Positions 50,107 to 61,216 of a stretch of 64,000 nucleotides of DNA are shown here, in pieces. Made by a program: the position numbers and the translations under genes. Each line of letters begins with the position of its first letter. Position 1 is the stretch's first letter. The stretch comes from Tritrichomonas musculus (taxonomy: Eukaryota; Parabasalia; Tritrichomonadida; Tritrichomonadidae), in assembly GCA_039105265.1 (NCBI GenBank), contig JAPFFF010000001.1:8928001-8992000 (forward strand), read 5' to 3'. Below the pieces are notes generated by a model that was not told the DNA's origin, searched no databases, and worked only from the letters and a program-made list of their open reading frames with translations.

Positions 50107-51075
50107 ATGAATAGTAATCATAAAAAAATAAATAGAACTCTTCTCACCACGCTTAACTTTATTGCTACAGTTATTGTTATTATTGCACTATTTTACAGTT
50201 TTAAACAATTACGGTATCGTTACATAATTGTTGGAGTTATTGGAATTTTTTTAATGATTATTGCGACATGTCTTGAATGCTATTTCTGTAGAATTGTATT
50301 TAAGTTTCCACGAGTTATTAAAGTTCATAATTTTATCATTTCTTTATCTATGATGTACGCAGGACTGCTTATGCTTATTACTACCATTTCTTTAAACAAA
50401 GCCTGGAATTTTGTTCTTATTTGTACTGTAATTTGTCAGGTTTTGTACTCTGGGATATCAATATATGCACTTTATTATATTTTCAAAATACGTCGTTTAA
50501 ATAATTTTAGGATTGAAAGATCTATAATTGGAAGTAATCAAAGGACAAATAATATTGAACAATCTTCTATAGCTTATTCTCCTGAATTACAAGACAGTGG
50601 ACCAATTTTTATACCACCAGAACTTTATAATAGTGATAACGAACAATATCAAAATGAAACGCAAACTAGCAATGCTACTACATTATTAAATGAAGAGAGT
50701 CTTTTTACTCCTCCAACTTACACAGATTCTGCAAGAATTTTAACAGACGGTCTCCAGTATAGAATTTCATCTCAAAGGGCAACATCTGCTCCTAATATTT
50801 ATTATGTAGAAAAGCCTTATTCTTTTATTGATGAAAATAAAGAATTTTATAAACGTGCTTCATCATCTTTTGAAGATTATGGAAAGCCTCCAAAAAATTG
50901 CTATGATTCAATTAAACTTTCAAAAAGTTCAGAATCAATTCAGTATTTAGATATTAATATAACGACAGGTGCCGTTTCAGAATACGAAATGTTATATGGG
51001 CAGCAAGATTTGTGTGATGATACGCAACCTTTATGCAATCCATATGCAAATATGTGCTCGGATAATGTGTTTTAA
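50107..51075 (+). CDS. Four-helix membrane protein with PPTY motif, 322 residues
   Basis: Four membrane helices are visible: about residues 12-31 (LLTTLNFIATVIVIIALFYS), 38-62, 75-97 and 104-127. Short loops link them, and a basic segment FKIRRLNNFRIERS follows the last helix. The remaining 190 residues are a polar tail rich in Ser, Asn, Tyr and Pro. It holds PPTY (202-205), a PY motif that binds WW domains such as those of Nedd4/Rsp5 ubiquitin ligases, and other Pro/Tyr sites (PPELY). The layout resembles trafficking adaptor proteins that recruit ubiquitin ligases; that is inference. No named family recognised. The gene is tandem to nothing and converges on the PP2A subunit gene. Confidence 0.65.
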   Translation: MNSNHKKINRTLLTTLNFIATVIVIIALFYSFKQLRYRYIIVGVIGIFLMIIATCLECYFCRIVFKFPRVIKVHNFIISLSMMYAGLLMLITTISLNKAWNFVLICTVICQVLYSGISIYALYYIFKIRRLNNFRIERSIIGSNQRTNNIEQSSIAYSPELQDSGPIFIPPELYNSDNEQYQNETQTSNATTLLNEESLFTPPTYTDSARILTDGLQYRISSQRATSAPNIYYVEKPYSFIDENKEFYKRASSSFEDYGKPPKNCYDSIKLSKSSESIQYLDINITTGAVSEYEMLYGQQDLCDDTQPLCNPYANMCSDNVF

Positions 51076-51386
51076 TTTTATTTTTTTGTTTGTATTTTAT
51101 ATGAATAAAATAATAATATCTTTTTATATTCTATCAATTTTGCATTTCAAAATAAATAAATGAAATTAGTCATGTATAATTAAAAATATCGTTTTTAAAA
51201 AATAATAAAACACTGTTCATAACAAAAATCTAATTCTGATTAGAATGGCATTATAAATGTCATTTAAAAGGAAATCGATAAAATACGCATTTCTTGTGAA
51301 ACTATTAAAAGAATCACAAAAAGTAGGTTAATATAAAACTAAAAAGTAAAAAAGCTGTTAGAGCCGACTACAAACAATTGTTAAAT

Positions 51387-53222
51387 TCAATCTATATGAA
51401 GTATCTTTTCTGGGGTTACATCAGTTACTAATCCCGTATCAAGAGAAATTGCTGTTTGATAAATAGCCATCCAATTTCCTCTTGTAACCATGGTCTTATC
51501 TTGGTTAGCATTAGAGCCGTCCTCTAATAGTGGAAGGTATGTATTTGAAGATCCGCATTGTCTTATTGAATTATTTAAAATTGAATTTGGTGAATCCATT
51601 TTAGACATTGATGTAGAATTTTTAGCAGAACAGCCCGTCTGATCTGAAAGAACTTGTGTAATTCGTCTGTCTCTTCGATTTGCCCTATTAAACTGGTTAT
51701 TATAAGCAAGAGTTTGATTGTCATTCTTCAGATTTTCTTCAATAGGTTCAATAACTTGAAGAACGTTTTTCATTAGTTCGCGGACTTCTGGGTGCCAATG
51801 ACTTTCCAAAGTTTTGACGCTTTTTGAAAGTGGCGGAATAATTGTGTTAAATATTGGTGCAAAATTAAAAAGGAAATTCACATTCCCGATTACTTGAAGT
51901 GCTGCATTTGCAACTTTGAAATTTTGTGATTGAACTGATCTTCCTATTTGCTCAAAAAGGCGAACAACAATCTTCTCTGTGGAACTGGATTGTAGTGAAT
52001 TGGCTAGAATTCTGACATGGTGCAAATAAATGGTGTGCTTTGTTGAATTTGAAAGTGGCCAATGGTTCAAAAGGAAATTAAGGGCCCAGATTGTAATTGA
52101 TGAATCATGTTGATAAAAAATTTGGCAAAGTGATGAAAGAATGGTATAATAATTATGAACAAAATCTGTTGTAAATAATTGAAAAATAACTAGCTTAAAA
52201 AAATTATAAAACGATGGATTGAAATATCCCTTTAATTGGGAGAAGTAGTATGTAAAAAACTTTAGCGCAGGTGGAACACAGACAAATGAATTTATGCCCT
52301 CATTATGCGACATTACTAGTTTAATCATTTTATTGAAAATAAAATCTTTTTTGTTTTCAAATGCTTCAAATATTTGTTGTATTAAAATTACAGTAGAGGT
52401 TTGTTCGTTTGGATCTGGTGAGTTTAAAAGATTAATGAGGCCTATAATGAAATCGTTATCTATCCATTTATCAATAATGCGATCGTCGATATTTATAATA
52501 ATTAAGGAAGTAAGTTTGTGGAAAAAAAATAAAACATTCCAATTCGGCATCGAAATAGGTGCATAAAAGTCGCCATATAAAAGGGATTTTGGAATATCAG
52601 AAATACTTCTTAAAATATTTTTTCGGGCTATACTTAATAATTTTTCAATAGTTTTAGAGTCAAATGTTTGAGCAATATTAGGTTGTCCAACAAATGCAAC
52701 TATTGTTTCAATATCGTCTGCATTTTCTGGGGTTGAGTCTTCAGAATTGTATTTAATTGCTTTGAATTCATATTTAATGGAGTTTATTTTATCCAAAATA
52801 TCATTTATTTCAGAAATTTCATGGCCATGCGTTGAAAAACGAGATTTGGTTGGTGAATAATCATTTTTTTTCTTATTTTCGAATCTAAGTGAAGAATCAC
52901 GTCTTGAATCAGTAAGATCATATAAATCATTCGATGAAGATATTTGTACAAAAGGTGAATTGGAATTTGGCTTTGGTGGTGAAGAAGAAAGAGGAGAAGA
53001 AGATAAAGGTGAGGTTGAAGAAAAAGTTGGTCGTGCTGATGAAGAATTAAACATATCTATACCTCGTGCTTGTGGAACACAAATTGGAGCTTTGGTTCGA
53101 GAACTAAAAACTCGGTTTGATGTTCCTGGACCAAGGATAGCTGAAATTGAGCGACGTTGAGGTTCTATGCAAGATGATCTATCCATTTGCTTGCCCATAC
53201 GACTAAAAGAATTAGAATACAT
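51387..53222 (-). CDS. PP2A regulatory subunit, B56 (PR61) family, 611 residues
   Basis: B56 subunits target the phosphatase PP2A to its substrates. The sequence VVRLFEQIGRSVQSQNFKVA followed by NAALQVIGN (near residues 420-450), and IIPPLSKSVKTLESHWHPEV then RELMKNVLQVIEPIEENL, match the conserved C-terminal HEAT repeats of B56. Earlier parts also fit: TSTVILIQQIFEAFENKKDF, VPPALKFFTYYFSQLKGYFN and ITIWALNFLLNHWPLSNSTK (the FLxxWP signature). Residues 1-150 are a disordered Ser/Pro/Arg-rich tail (SSSPLSSSPPKPNSNSP), longer than usual; residues 510-611 are another variable tail. The total is longer than typical B56 (450-600). Intact host gene on the minus strand. Confidence 0.85.
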   Translation of the reverse strand: MYSNSFSRMGKQMDRSSCIEPQRRSISAILGPGTSNRVFSSRTKAPICVPQARGIDMFNSSSARPTFSSTSPLSSSPLSSSPPKPNSNSPFVQISSSNDLYDLTDSRRDSSLRFENKKKNDYSPTKSRFSTHGHEISEINDILDKINSIKYEFKAIKYNSEDSTPENADDIETIVAFVGQPNIAQTFDSKTIEKLLSIARKNILRSISDIPKSLLYGDFYAPISMPNWNVLFFFHKLTSLIIINIDDRIIDKWIDNDFIIGLINLLNSPDPNEQTSTVILIQQIFEAFENKKDFIFNKMIKLVMSHNEGINSFVCVPPALKFFTYYFSQLKGYFNPSFYNFFKLVIFQLFTTDFVHNYYTILSSLCQIFYQHDSSITIWALNFLLNHWPLSNSTKHTIYLHHVRILANSLQSSSTEKIVVRLFEQIGRSVQSQNFKVANAALQVIGNVNFLFNFAPIFNTIIPPLSKSVKTLESHWHPEVRELMKNVLQVIEPIEENLKNDNQTLAYNNQFNRANRRDRRITQVLSDQTGCSAKNSTSMSKMDSPNSILNNSIRQCGSSNTYLPLLEDGSNANQDKTMVTRGNWMAIYQTAISLDTGLVTDVTPEKILHID

Positions 53223-54379
53223 TCTAAGAATTGTATTTAATTTTTTTTAATTTAATTTTATATAATTTTATAATCGAAATTTGAATGAAACAATCAATTT
53301 CTTCTTGTTTAATACTTAAGAAATATAATTACTATATATTTTGAATTTTATTTTATTATTTATTAAAATCTATGTTTTAAAGATTTATTTGATTGAAATC
53401 CTTTATTTTTATAGGATATAATAATTTTTTTATATAAGGCCGTTTTTTGATCTACCAATGATAAAATTGATTTATATTAGTTAAATATAAATGATTGATA
53501 TTTTTTAATTATAATATTGTTTACATATATTATATAAATATTAATATAATACTTAAACCATGAATCTAAAATATCAATATTAAGATATAGTATGTAAAAT
53601 CAAAAAAATTAAAATAAAAAAAAAAAAAAAACGATTTTTTATATAGATGAATTTGTTAAAAAATTCAAATGAATTTCATTTAAACAAAAAATGCTTTTAG
53701 AGGTATTTGTAAATAAAAGGAATCACTTTTAGCAAATAAAAATTTTAAAACGAACAAAAATTTGATTCAATTTTGAATGCATATTGTTATTTAAAATTAC
53801 AATATTGTACAATATTTTTTTATTTCAATTTGAAAAGTTTTTTTCAAAATTTTATTACACTTCTTAAACTTAAAAAATTAAAATATATATTAATAACATT
53901 GTAAAAATAGAGAAATTTGTTACTTTATACTTTTTTAAAAAATTATTATATCTTTTGAAATATTTTATTTTTAAAATTGAGTGTTTTTTGAAATTGAATT
54001 TTATTTTAACTTTACATCCATTTCATATTTTAAATCATTTTATCTTTTTTATCAAACAATTTAATTGCATCATTCTTCATTAATAATATATTAAATAATT
54101 AATTTAATGTTAATTAAATTTTGAAAAATGAATTCATATTTAAAATATAAAGATATGATTATTTTAAATTGAGAAGGAGGTAATGTTTTTTGAACAAGGT
54201 TTTTAGGAAATTTAAATTTATTTTCAAATATTAATACAAATATATCTTACAATTTATTATTTTTATTTGCAATATTACAACTGAATAATATAAATAACAT
54301 GGAATATTTATAAAAAAATAAATAATACATATAAAAATCATTGTATTAATGTCTATCATTAGACTTTGATTAAGATTTT
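53223..54379. other. Intergenic, AT-rich, no gene seen
   Basis: Upstream of the PP2A subunit gene. Extremely AT-rich with long A and T runs (for example 53612-53630) and no coding frame. Upstream of the ATG, on the minus strand, TTTCATTCAAATTTCG at about 53277-53293 could contain an initiator, but this is weak. Confidence 0.55.
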
Positions 54380-54387
54380 GAATATGG

Positions 54388-54613
54388 GGTAGATAGGAAA
54401 TTTATACTTTTTTCGACAAATATTTTTATATAAAAATTCAATTTTTCTCAATCGTTTTTGGCTAAACATTCTTCATTTTTAAATATTATTTATAAAACTA
54501 ATTATAATATTGATTTATTTTAAAATAATAACGAAAAATATTATTCACATCAAGAAAAATGTATATTATTATGGTTAACGTCTGTCGAAAAAAGTATAAA
54601 TTTTCGATTTACC
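54388..54613. mobile_element. Small non-autonomous element, 226 bp, GGTARAT ends, 8-bp target duplication
   Basis: The ends are inverted copies over about 30 bp, reading GGTAGATAGGAAATTTATAC and GGTAAATCGAAAATTTATAC inward, continuing ACTTTTTTCGACA on both sides. The 8-bp direct repeat GAATATGG flanks it exactly (54380-54387 and 54614-54621). No gene inside. It shares GGTARAT tips and duplication size with the 819-bp element at 43439-44257, so both were probably moved by the same type of transposase. Confidence 0.75.
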
Positions 54614-54621
54614 GAATATGG

Positions 54622-56717
54622 CAAGTATTCTCCATCCATTTTTATTTTTAAACTGAATATGAAATTTGGTGTATTTTTCTTAAAACAAAATTTTTATGAA
54701 TGAAAAGACATAGAAAGCTAATATATAATCATGAGGGCAAATTTATTACTAATTAAATATTAATCTTGAATTAATTATTTATATATATAAAAGTCAAAAA
54801 TATTGCCAGTAGTAATGGCCAAGTACATGTCGGTTAGTGCTATATTAATATTATTTTTAATCTTATTAATGCACAAATCCAATATGTTATTTATTTGACC
54901 TGAGAACGTTTATTTTTTGTGAAAAGCGATCCATCGGAAAAATTTGAATTTGAAGAGTGTCAGATTTGTGATTTTGAACTTTATTTTTTTATGTGAAAAA
55001 AAACTAATAATCCAATTACAGAGTTTCTATTAAAATTAATAGATATTTGTATGTTTAAAATTGTTTTATCGTATTATTAAACGTTTTAAAATATAATAAT
55101 TTGATTTTATAATATTTCAAGATATTTTAATTTAATACTTCTGATAATTTTATTTCAAATATATAATTTTCAGTTAATTTCAATTGAAATAAAAAAAAAT
55201 AGTTATTTTATTTGAAACATTCTTATGTTTTGAATGCTTCTTACAAATTACAAATTTTATTTTTCTCTCAAAATCCTAGCAAAGTTTGAGAGGAGATAAC
55301 AAAATTGGATAGAATTATAACGAACTTTGAGACAAATAAATTAACGGCCTCTTAGTATAAGAGGTATATTATTCAAAAATAAAATATTTAAATTTTTTTG
55401 TTCTCTTGTATATTCCTTAATTATTAACAAATTAATTATTTTATATATATTCATGTATTTAATATATGAATAATTAATGTTTTATACTTAAATATAAATA
55501 TAATACATGCAATATAAAAATATTTTTGTAAAAGATTTCTAACCATTTTTTGAAATAAAATTGAAATATTATTATTATTCTTTATCATATTTCTTAGAAA
55601 TAATTTCTATAAGTTCAAAGACTGGCTTTTCGTCATTTAATTTCTTGATATCAAATTATATGATATATATGTTTTAATATAAGTTTATATTAAAGAGTAT
55701 ATTAAAAAATATAATTATAAATTTCAAGATATATTAAAAATAAAATAAGAAAATAACGGATTATTTCATTTTATAAAACATTATAAATCTTTTTAATTTT
55801 ATGATGAAAAATGACAGTTTATCCATTTAATAATGTTAATGATTTAATTTATAACTAATATATTAGCATGAATAAATGATATATATTTATAAAATATATT
55901 TTTATAAGGAGATAAATATAGATAATAATACTGTTATTTGAAACAAATTACCCTCAGAATTTTCTTCATTCACCTCTCATTTTGACAGCATTTTTCACCT
56001 AACCTTGCAGTATAGAAAATTGTGGGGATTTCGTTATTGTTTAAGTCAAATTTGAGCTGATTGTTCTGATTATTAGCTACCAAGTTGATAAAATCATTTG
56101 AAAAATAGTCCTATATTTGAAAATTTAAGAAAATATACAATTATTTTTGCGATTATTTAATATTTTAATAATCTATATATTTATATATTTTATTCATTAT
56201 TATATATTTATAATATAAAAATTAATCTACTATTTAATTTTTATGATATGAGAAATTTTATTGTTTTGAATGTTTATCAGAATAAATTAAGAAAAAAAAA
56301 AAATAATTGAGAGAAATCAGAATTTTATTGAAAAAAAGAAGAAATAAAAAAAAGACTTATTATTATATGAAAAATGATATATTAATTTATTATCATTTAT
56401 ATATTATTATTATATATTTTATATACTATAATATATATTAAACACATAAAAATTATATTAAAAGGATGATAATAGTATTTTATTTTGTGAGAATAAAAAT
56501 AAAATTTGAATTGATCGTTTTTTTTCGTTATTTCAAAAAATGAATGCATATCTTTTATTATAAAATGTTTAAAAACTTATTTCATAATATATATATATAT
56601 ATAAAATAAAAATAAAATAATAAAATAATTTAATAATATGTACCTTAAAAAAAAAGAACTTCAATTGCAATGTATTCTTTTTTTTATTATTATTATTAAA
56701 AACATAAAAACATCCGC
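54622..56717. other. Intergenic, 2.1 kb, AT-rich, no gene seen
   Basis: No frame with coding character. A less AT-rich patch at about 55950-56110 (with CCTCTCATTTTGACAGC and CACCTAACCTTGCAG) has no recognisable content. TTTCTCTCAAAATCC (55263) and GTTTGAGAGGAG (55286) form a loose short inverted pair. 56330-56700 has TA-rich simple repeats. Confidence 0.55.
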
Positions 56718-57374
56718 TTATGAGTAGCATTTCCAAAGCTGCTCGAAATCAATATCGTTCAAAACAAAATTTTTAGTTTCATTTTGAAAATTTCTATTAC
56801 TTTTGCTTCTTTTTAATTTGTCATTTGCATCTTCTCTTAAAGTGCTTGATGAACATGAACGATGAGTGCCATCTTGAGTTAATTCTTGTTCTTGGACTAT
56901 TTCAACGTTTTGAAAATGGTTGTTATTAATTTTGTTATTCATTACTTTATTTAATTTATTTTGCTTCGAGCATTCTCGGAGAATTTTTTTGGCTTCTTGT
57001 TCTGTTAAAGAATCACCTATTAGAGTTGAAAACTCAATAAGTTCTTCAACACCAATTTTTCCGTTTTTATCATTATCAATAGCAGAAAAAATCAAATTCA
57101 AGAACTGTTTCATATCGCCTGAAAGCATAATAGTGAAAAATGAGAGGAAGTTGTCAAATGTAATTACTTCCCGTTGACAGTCATTTATTTTGCTTTTATT
57201 TAGATGGTTGGAGCATGAAAAAAGCCGTAGCATTAAAGGAGCAAAATTTTCGTCAATTTCAAGTTCCGATAAAAGAAATCTTAAACCACTTTCGCTAAGG
57301 AATCCATCATTATCTTGGTCGAATTTGTTAAAAAAAATCGATAACAAGCTAATTTGGTTGTCGCATATATTCAT
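56718..57374 (-). CDS. EF-hand calcium-binding protein, 218 residues
   Basis: Two canonical EF-hand loops: DQDNDGFLSESG (residues 19-30) and DNDKNGKIGVEE (102-113), both with Asp at position 1, Gly at 6 and Glu at or near 12 (the first has Glu at 10). Between them are two degenerate helical segments (DNFLSFFTIMLSG). This spacing of four helix-loop-helix units fits calmodulin/recoverin/calcineurin-B-like sensors. The C-terminal 70 residues are polar (KMNKVMNNKINNNHFQ, then CSSSTLREDANDKLKRSKSN) and end in a short helix FVLNDIDFEQLWKCYS. It probably senses calcium and binds a partner; the partner is unknown. It is in tandem with the PI-PLC-like gene, 122 bp apart, which may hint at shared calcium/lipid signalling. 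Confidence 0.85.
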   Translation of the reverse strand: MNICDNQISLLSIFFNKFDQDNDGFLSESGLRFLLSELEIDENFAPLMLRLFSCSNHLNKSKINDCQREVITFDNFLSFFTIMLSGDMKQFLNLIFSAIDNDKNGKIGVEELIEFSTLIGDSLTEQEAKKILRECSKQNKLNKVMNNKINNNHFQNVEIVQEQELTQDGTHRSCSSSTLREDANDKLKRSKSNRNFQNETKNFVLNDIDFEQLWKCYS

Positions 57375-57496
57375 AAAATTTTGTGATTATATGACTTTTT
57401 TTTATTCATATAAAATTTTCTTTCGCAAAAAGTTGAAAACTCAAATTTGGCCTGATAACTTTTTCTTTGAATAAAAATCTTTATTCATTTAAAATT

Positions 57497-58648
57497 TTAT
57501 ATAAAATTTTGGCAATACACAAGTTCAATTAAATTCCCTCCTTTAGAAATTTCTGGAAAGTCAAACATCAAAACTCCTTGAAAATCATTTTCGTAATAAT
57601 TATTTTCATTCTGCCCTGAGTTACTAATGATAGCATTGTGATTTTCATTATTACTTTCATTCAAGATATTATTATTGTTTTCTGTTTTATTCTTAATAAG
57701 CTGAATTAAAATTGATTCTGTGATATTATTCATTATTTCTGCCATTTTTCTTGGACATGGAATGAAACTCAAAACTGGAAGAGATCCAATGGCATTGATT
57801 TCATTTACAAAAAGAGAATTTTGAAATTCATTAGATGTTGATTTTCGAAATCCATCAATTATTGTATCTTTTTTCTTTTCAACATCAATATCATTGCATT
57901 TAAGTTTGAATTCAGCTTGTTTATTAATTTCACGGAATTTAAAAGGCGAATCTCTAAGTAATTCAATATCAGCAACATGTCTCACTCCAAATAAAATTAT
58001 TTTACGGCGAACTTCTCCGAGAAGTGGATTATCACTTTCTTTGTTATAAATTGCATTTAAGTATTCATCATTGTTATTTTCATTATTACTTTCATTATTA
58101 ATATTATTACTTTTATTCTCATTATTTTCATTGCTTGTATTGTTTTGATCTCTTTCAATTATTCTTTTAGCTCTTTCTTTTTCTTCAAATTCATGAAGAT
58201 TAGCTACAAGGGCATCAACAAACATTTTATCACTAACATTATTGAGCCGATACGTTCCACCTGGATCACCATCTTCCCGATGGAGACGAATCATTATGCA
58301 TTCCTCAGAATTAGCTGTTAAAAAATCAGAAATTATGTTTAAAATATCTGAAAAGGTGATATCATATCGAACCACTTTATGATAAACATTCAACTCACCA
58401 TTAGGTTCATACTTGAGTCGTACATCGATATATCTAATGCCACTATTAAGTTGTGCCATAATGTCAAGTGTATGGCAATAAGCAGCAAAATTAGCAGCTT
58501 TACTAATGAATTTTTTAGATGGTTTGCTTCCAGTTCCACTATTATGCGTACCTGGAATACGTAATTTATTAATATGAATTGAATCTGGGATATCACTCAT
58601 CCATTTTTCTGGTGGATGGTGTGGGAATGGAGGTAAATCTATACTCAT
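57497..58648 (-). CDS. PI-PLC X-domain protein (bacterial-type phosphatidylinositol phospholipase C), 383 residues
   Basis: The X domain is clear: NKLRIPGTHNSGTGSKPSKK with His35, IRYIDVRLKYEPNGELNVYH with Asp75, Arg77 and His90, and ANSEECIMIRLHRED. The spacing Asp-x-Arg-12-His matches the catalytic pattern of bacterial PI-PLC, so both catalytic histidines are present. These enzymes cleave phosphatidylinositol (or GPI anchors) to an inositol phosphate and diacylglycerol. No PH, C2 or Y domain, no signal peptide. An Asn/Glu low-complexity insert (residues 170-195, NNENNNDEYL) interrupts the domain, and another is near 330-360. The C-terminal segment QGVLMFDFPEISKGGNLIEL fits the end of the barrel. 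Start ATG at 58648 in context ACTTAAATGAG. Confidence 0.9.
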   Translation of the reverse strand: MSIDLPPFPHHPPEKWMSDIPDSIHINKLRIPGTHNSGTGSKPSKKFISKAANFAAYCHTLDIMAQLNSGIRYIDVRLKYEPNGELNVYHKVVRYDITFSDILNIISDFLTANSEECIMIRLHREDGDPGGTYRLNNVSDKMFVDALVANLHEFEEKERAKRIIERDQNNTSNENNENKSNNINNESNNENNNDEYLNAIYNKESDNPLLGEVRRKIILFGVRHVADIELLRDSPFKFREINKQAEFKLKCNDIDVEKKKDTIIDGFRKSTSNEFQNSLFVNEINAIGSLPVLSFIPCPRKMAEIMNNITESILIQLIKNKTENNNNILNESNNENHNAIISNSGQNENNYYENDFQGVLMFDFPEISKGGNLIELVYCQNFI

Positions 58649-60127
58649 TTAAGTGGAAAATAAGTAACAATACTAACTTTTTATATTTGAATTAAAAACG
58701 ATTAAAAACTTCACAAAAAATTGATAATAAAAAACTTTTTATTATAAAAAATTGATATTAAAAATTGATAATCAATAAACTTCATCTCAAAAGTCGGGCC
58801 TGTTTTGACCTATATTTGACCAAAAATTTGGCGGGAAATTTATAATCATTAAAATCAAATTTTTATTAAGCAAAAAATGATAAAAAAGGAAATTAATGAA
58901 CTACATGAAATAATGAAAGACAATTATCATATATATTTGTTTTTTTGATTGTTTAAAGGCACTGATATAGAGGCAATTTGATTAGCTTAAAAAAAAAAAA
59001 TTGATTTCTGCATAATAAAACTACGGAAACATTTGTAAATCCATATCCTGTGAATATTTTTTGCATCAGTCAGCAAGATATGAATAATTATTATGTATCA
59101 TATTTGGATTGTGAATTAATATTTTCGTAAATATTTGGAAATAGAATCGGATTTACTAGATTGAAAGCGAGTTCCGATTGGGAATTATGTGATTTTTTTG
59201 AATAAAAACTTGATTCCATTCATGAAAATTTGATTCTGAGAATTTTTCAGAGAAGATATATGTTTATTTGTGAGAAAAAAATGAGAAAATTAAGTTATTT
59301 GTGAGAAAATATTTATGTAAAAAATTGAGACAAAAAAATGGGGTTGACTTTTGATTAAAAAATTTTTATTGAATGAATTTTATGAAATTTCAATGTACCT
59401 TCTGAAATTAAATTGAATTTTTTTGAGAGGTTTTCGCCAACTAGGTGTTTCTCATATTTTTTTGATTTCGGAATTTCAGGTTTTTCATTGAATAAATAAC
59501 AAAATTTTTGGAAAACCCAATGTTATATAGAATTTAATAATCAATTTTTTTTATAAAAATCCAGTTTATCAGATATTTAATAGCCAAATGAATTTTCATA
59601 TTGGCTAAATTGCTTTCAAAAAAGATAATCCACCTCTTATAAAAAGTTTAACTTTTTGAAATCATTTCAATGAAAACTCGTTGCTAAGTGGATTATCGTT
59701 TTTGAAACCACTTTACTTGATACTAAATATGGTCATCGTAAGTTTTTTTTGAATGAAAATTAGTTCCATATCTTTAGCATTTTGTACTAAAATAATATGG
59801 AGTATTGGCTTTGAATTGCATTTCTTTTTAAAATAAACGAAAAAAAGTAATTTTATAAATTGATTAATCGTTTACCTTTATATAATTGTAGAAATTATAT
59901 TTTTCTCTTATACCTATATATAGCTACTTTTTTATTGAATATCTTGAAATTTTATAAATATAAATATATATATATTATTATTTAATTTTGTGAACTTTAC
60001 AAATATTTTATGAATTTCAATGATTTTTATTTATATTTTGTGTGGAAAAAGCGGTTAGAAAAAGCTTAAGTTTAATGCTTTTATAATTTCTTTTCAATTT
60101 AGACTTTAAAAAATTTTTGATCAAAGA
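58649..60127. other. Intergenic upstream of the PI-PLC-like gene, AT-rich
   Basis: No gene seen. The one notable sequence is the GC-containing motif at 58827-58838, listed separately. The remainder is AT-rich with scattered T runs. Confidence 0.55.
58827..58838. promoter_or_regulatory. Perfect E2F-type site TTTGGCGGGAAA
   Basis: The 12 bases match the classic E2F/DP binding sequence exactly, about 180 bp upstream of the PI-PLC-like start codon, in an otherwise AT-rich stretch. E2F/DP factors control S-phase genes in many eukaryotes. Whether this organism has them and uses the site is inference. Confidence 0.35.
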
Positions 60128-60331
60128 TCAATTCAGTTTACAAATATTTTCATAAGATTTCGCCAACAATCTAATTTGAATGTGCCTTTTATTGCTCCTG
60201 GTGCCAAATTCAAGATTTAAAATTTTTAAATTATAACAAAACAATCTTGCAATTGGAAGAAACGCTTGGATTTTTGTCCATACGCCATTATATTTCTTTG
60301 ATTTTTTATGATTTTTGCTTGACATTTCCAA
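60128..60331 (-). CDS. Small hypothetical protein, up to 67 residues
   Basis: The frame reads MEMSSKNHKKSKKYNGVWTK, then IQAFLPIARLFCYNLKILNL and HIQIRLLAKSYENICKLN. The basic composition and normal codon mix are more gene-like than the surrounding AT-rich DNA, and the C-terminal half looks helical. A second ATG four residues in gives MSSKNHK. It is short, stands alone between two host genes and matches no family I know. It may be a true small gene or a leftover of a longer one. Confidence 0.25.
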   Translation of the reverse strand: MEMSSKNHKKSKKYNGVWTKIQAFLPIARLFCYNLKILNLEFGTRSNKRHIQIRLLAKSYENICKLN

Positions 60332-61216
60332 TATTCAGTATAATTGATTCAAAGGCATACACAACTCAGCAAAAATATTTCAAATAAATGCTCATCCTAT
60401 TAATTTACGTCATTTTCAAATGGAATATCCATATATTTTGCCTGTTAATTGCACTCTTTTTGAGCAAGTTAGTAAACTTATATTTTAATATAAAATATTG
60501 AAAATAATAAATTTGAATGGTTCAAAACTCAGACCGAAATTGAATAAATTTGAATTAATACGTTATAAAATAACTGCTAATAAGGCCAATTTTAGGTTGA
60601 AGATGGGCAAACTTTTGAATTGCAGTTTATTTGAATTATAAGCAAATCACCAAAATGGAATTAAATAATCACTCGTTCTGCTTTGCTCATCATTTCCAAT
60701 ATGCTTGTGAATGCAGGTATTAAATAATTGCATTTTTTTGAAATTAAAAATGTTAGGAAGGCTACCTTTTGCCCTTTATATTAAGAAAATTCTCAATTTT
60801 ATTTAGTATCAAAGTTTAAAGACTGGGAAGATCGATATAACATCATTTCTGAATGATATTATTGTGATTTAAAACGATAAAGCATCGTTATTTGGCAAAG
60901 AATATAGTATATGATATTATGTTATAAAGACTGGCTTTGGAATTACAATAAACCAATAGAATAATTAAATATCAAAATTTTGGCAGTGTTTTTCAGAAAA
61001 TTGAATGTTGTAAAAACTCAATTCAATTGTTCAAAAAAAAAAAAAAAAATCCAATGAATTGAATTTTTTTTTAACTTCCGAATAATGAAAACTACAAAAG
61101 AAGTTGTCGAAGATTGCTGAAATTAATTTCTAATTAGAAGATTTATATTCTTAAACATCAAAAAATATTAAGGTAAATAAATATAATTATTTATGAAAAA
61201 TCATTAATTAATTAAT
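60332..61216. other. Intergenic, AT-rich, no gene seen
   Basis: Between the small frame and the 3' end of the surface-protein gene. No coding frame, no inverted ends, no array. A run of A at 61027-61045 is the only simple repeat of note. Confidence 0.55.
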
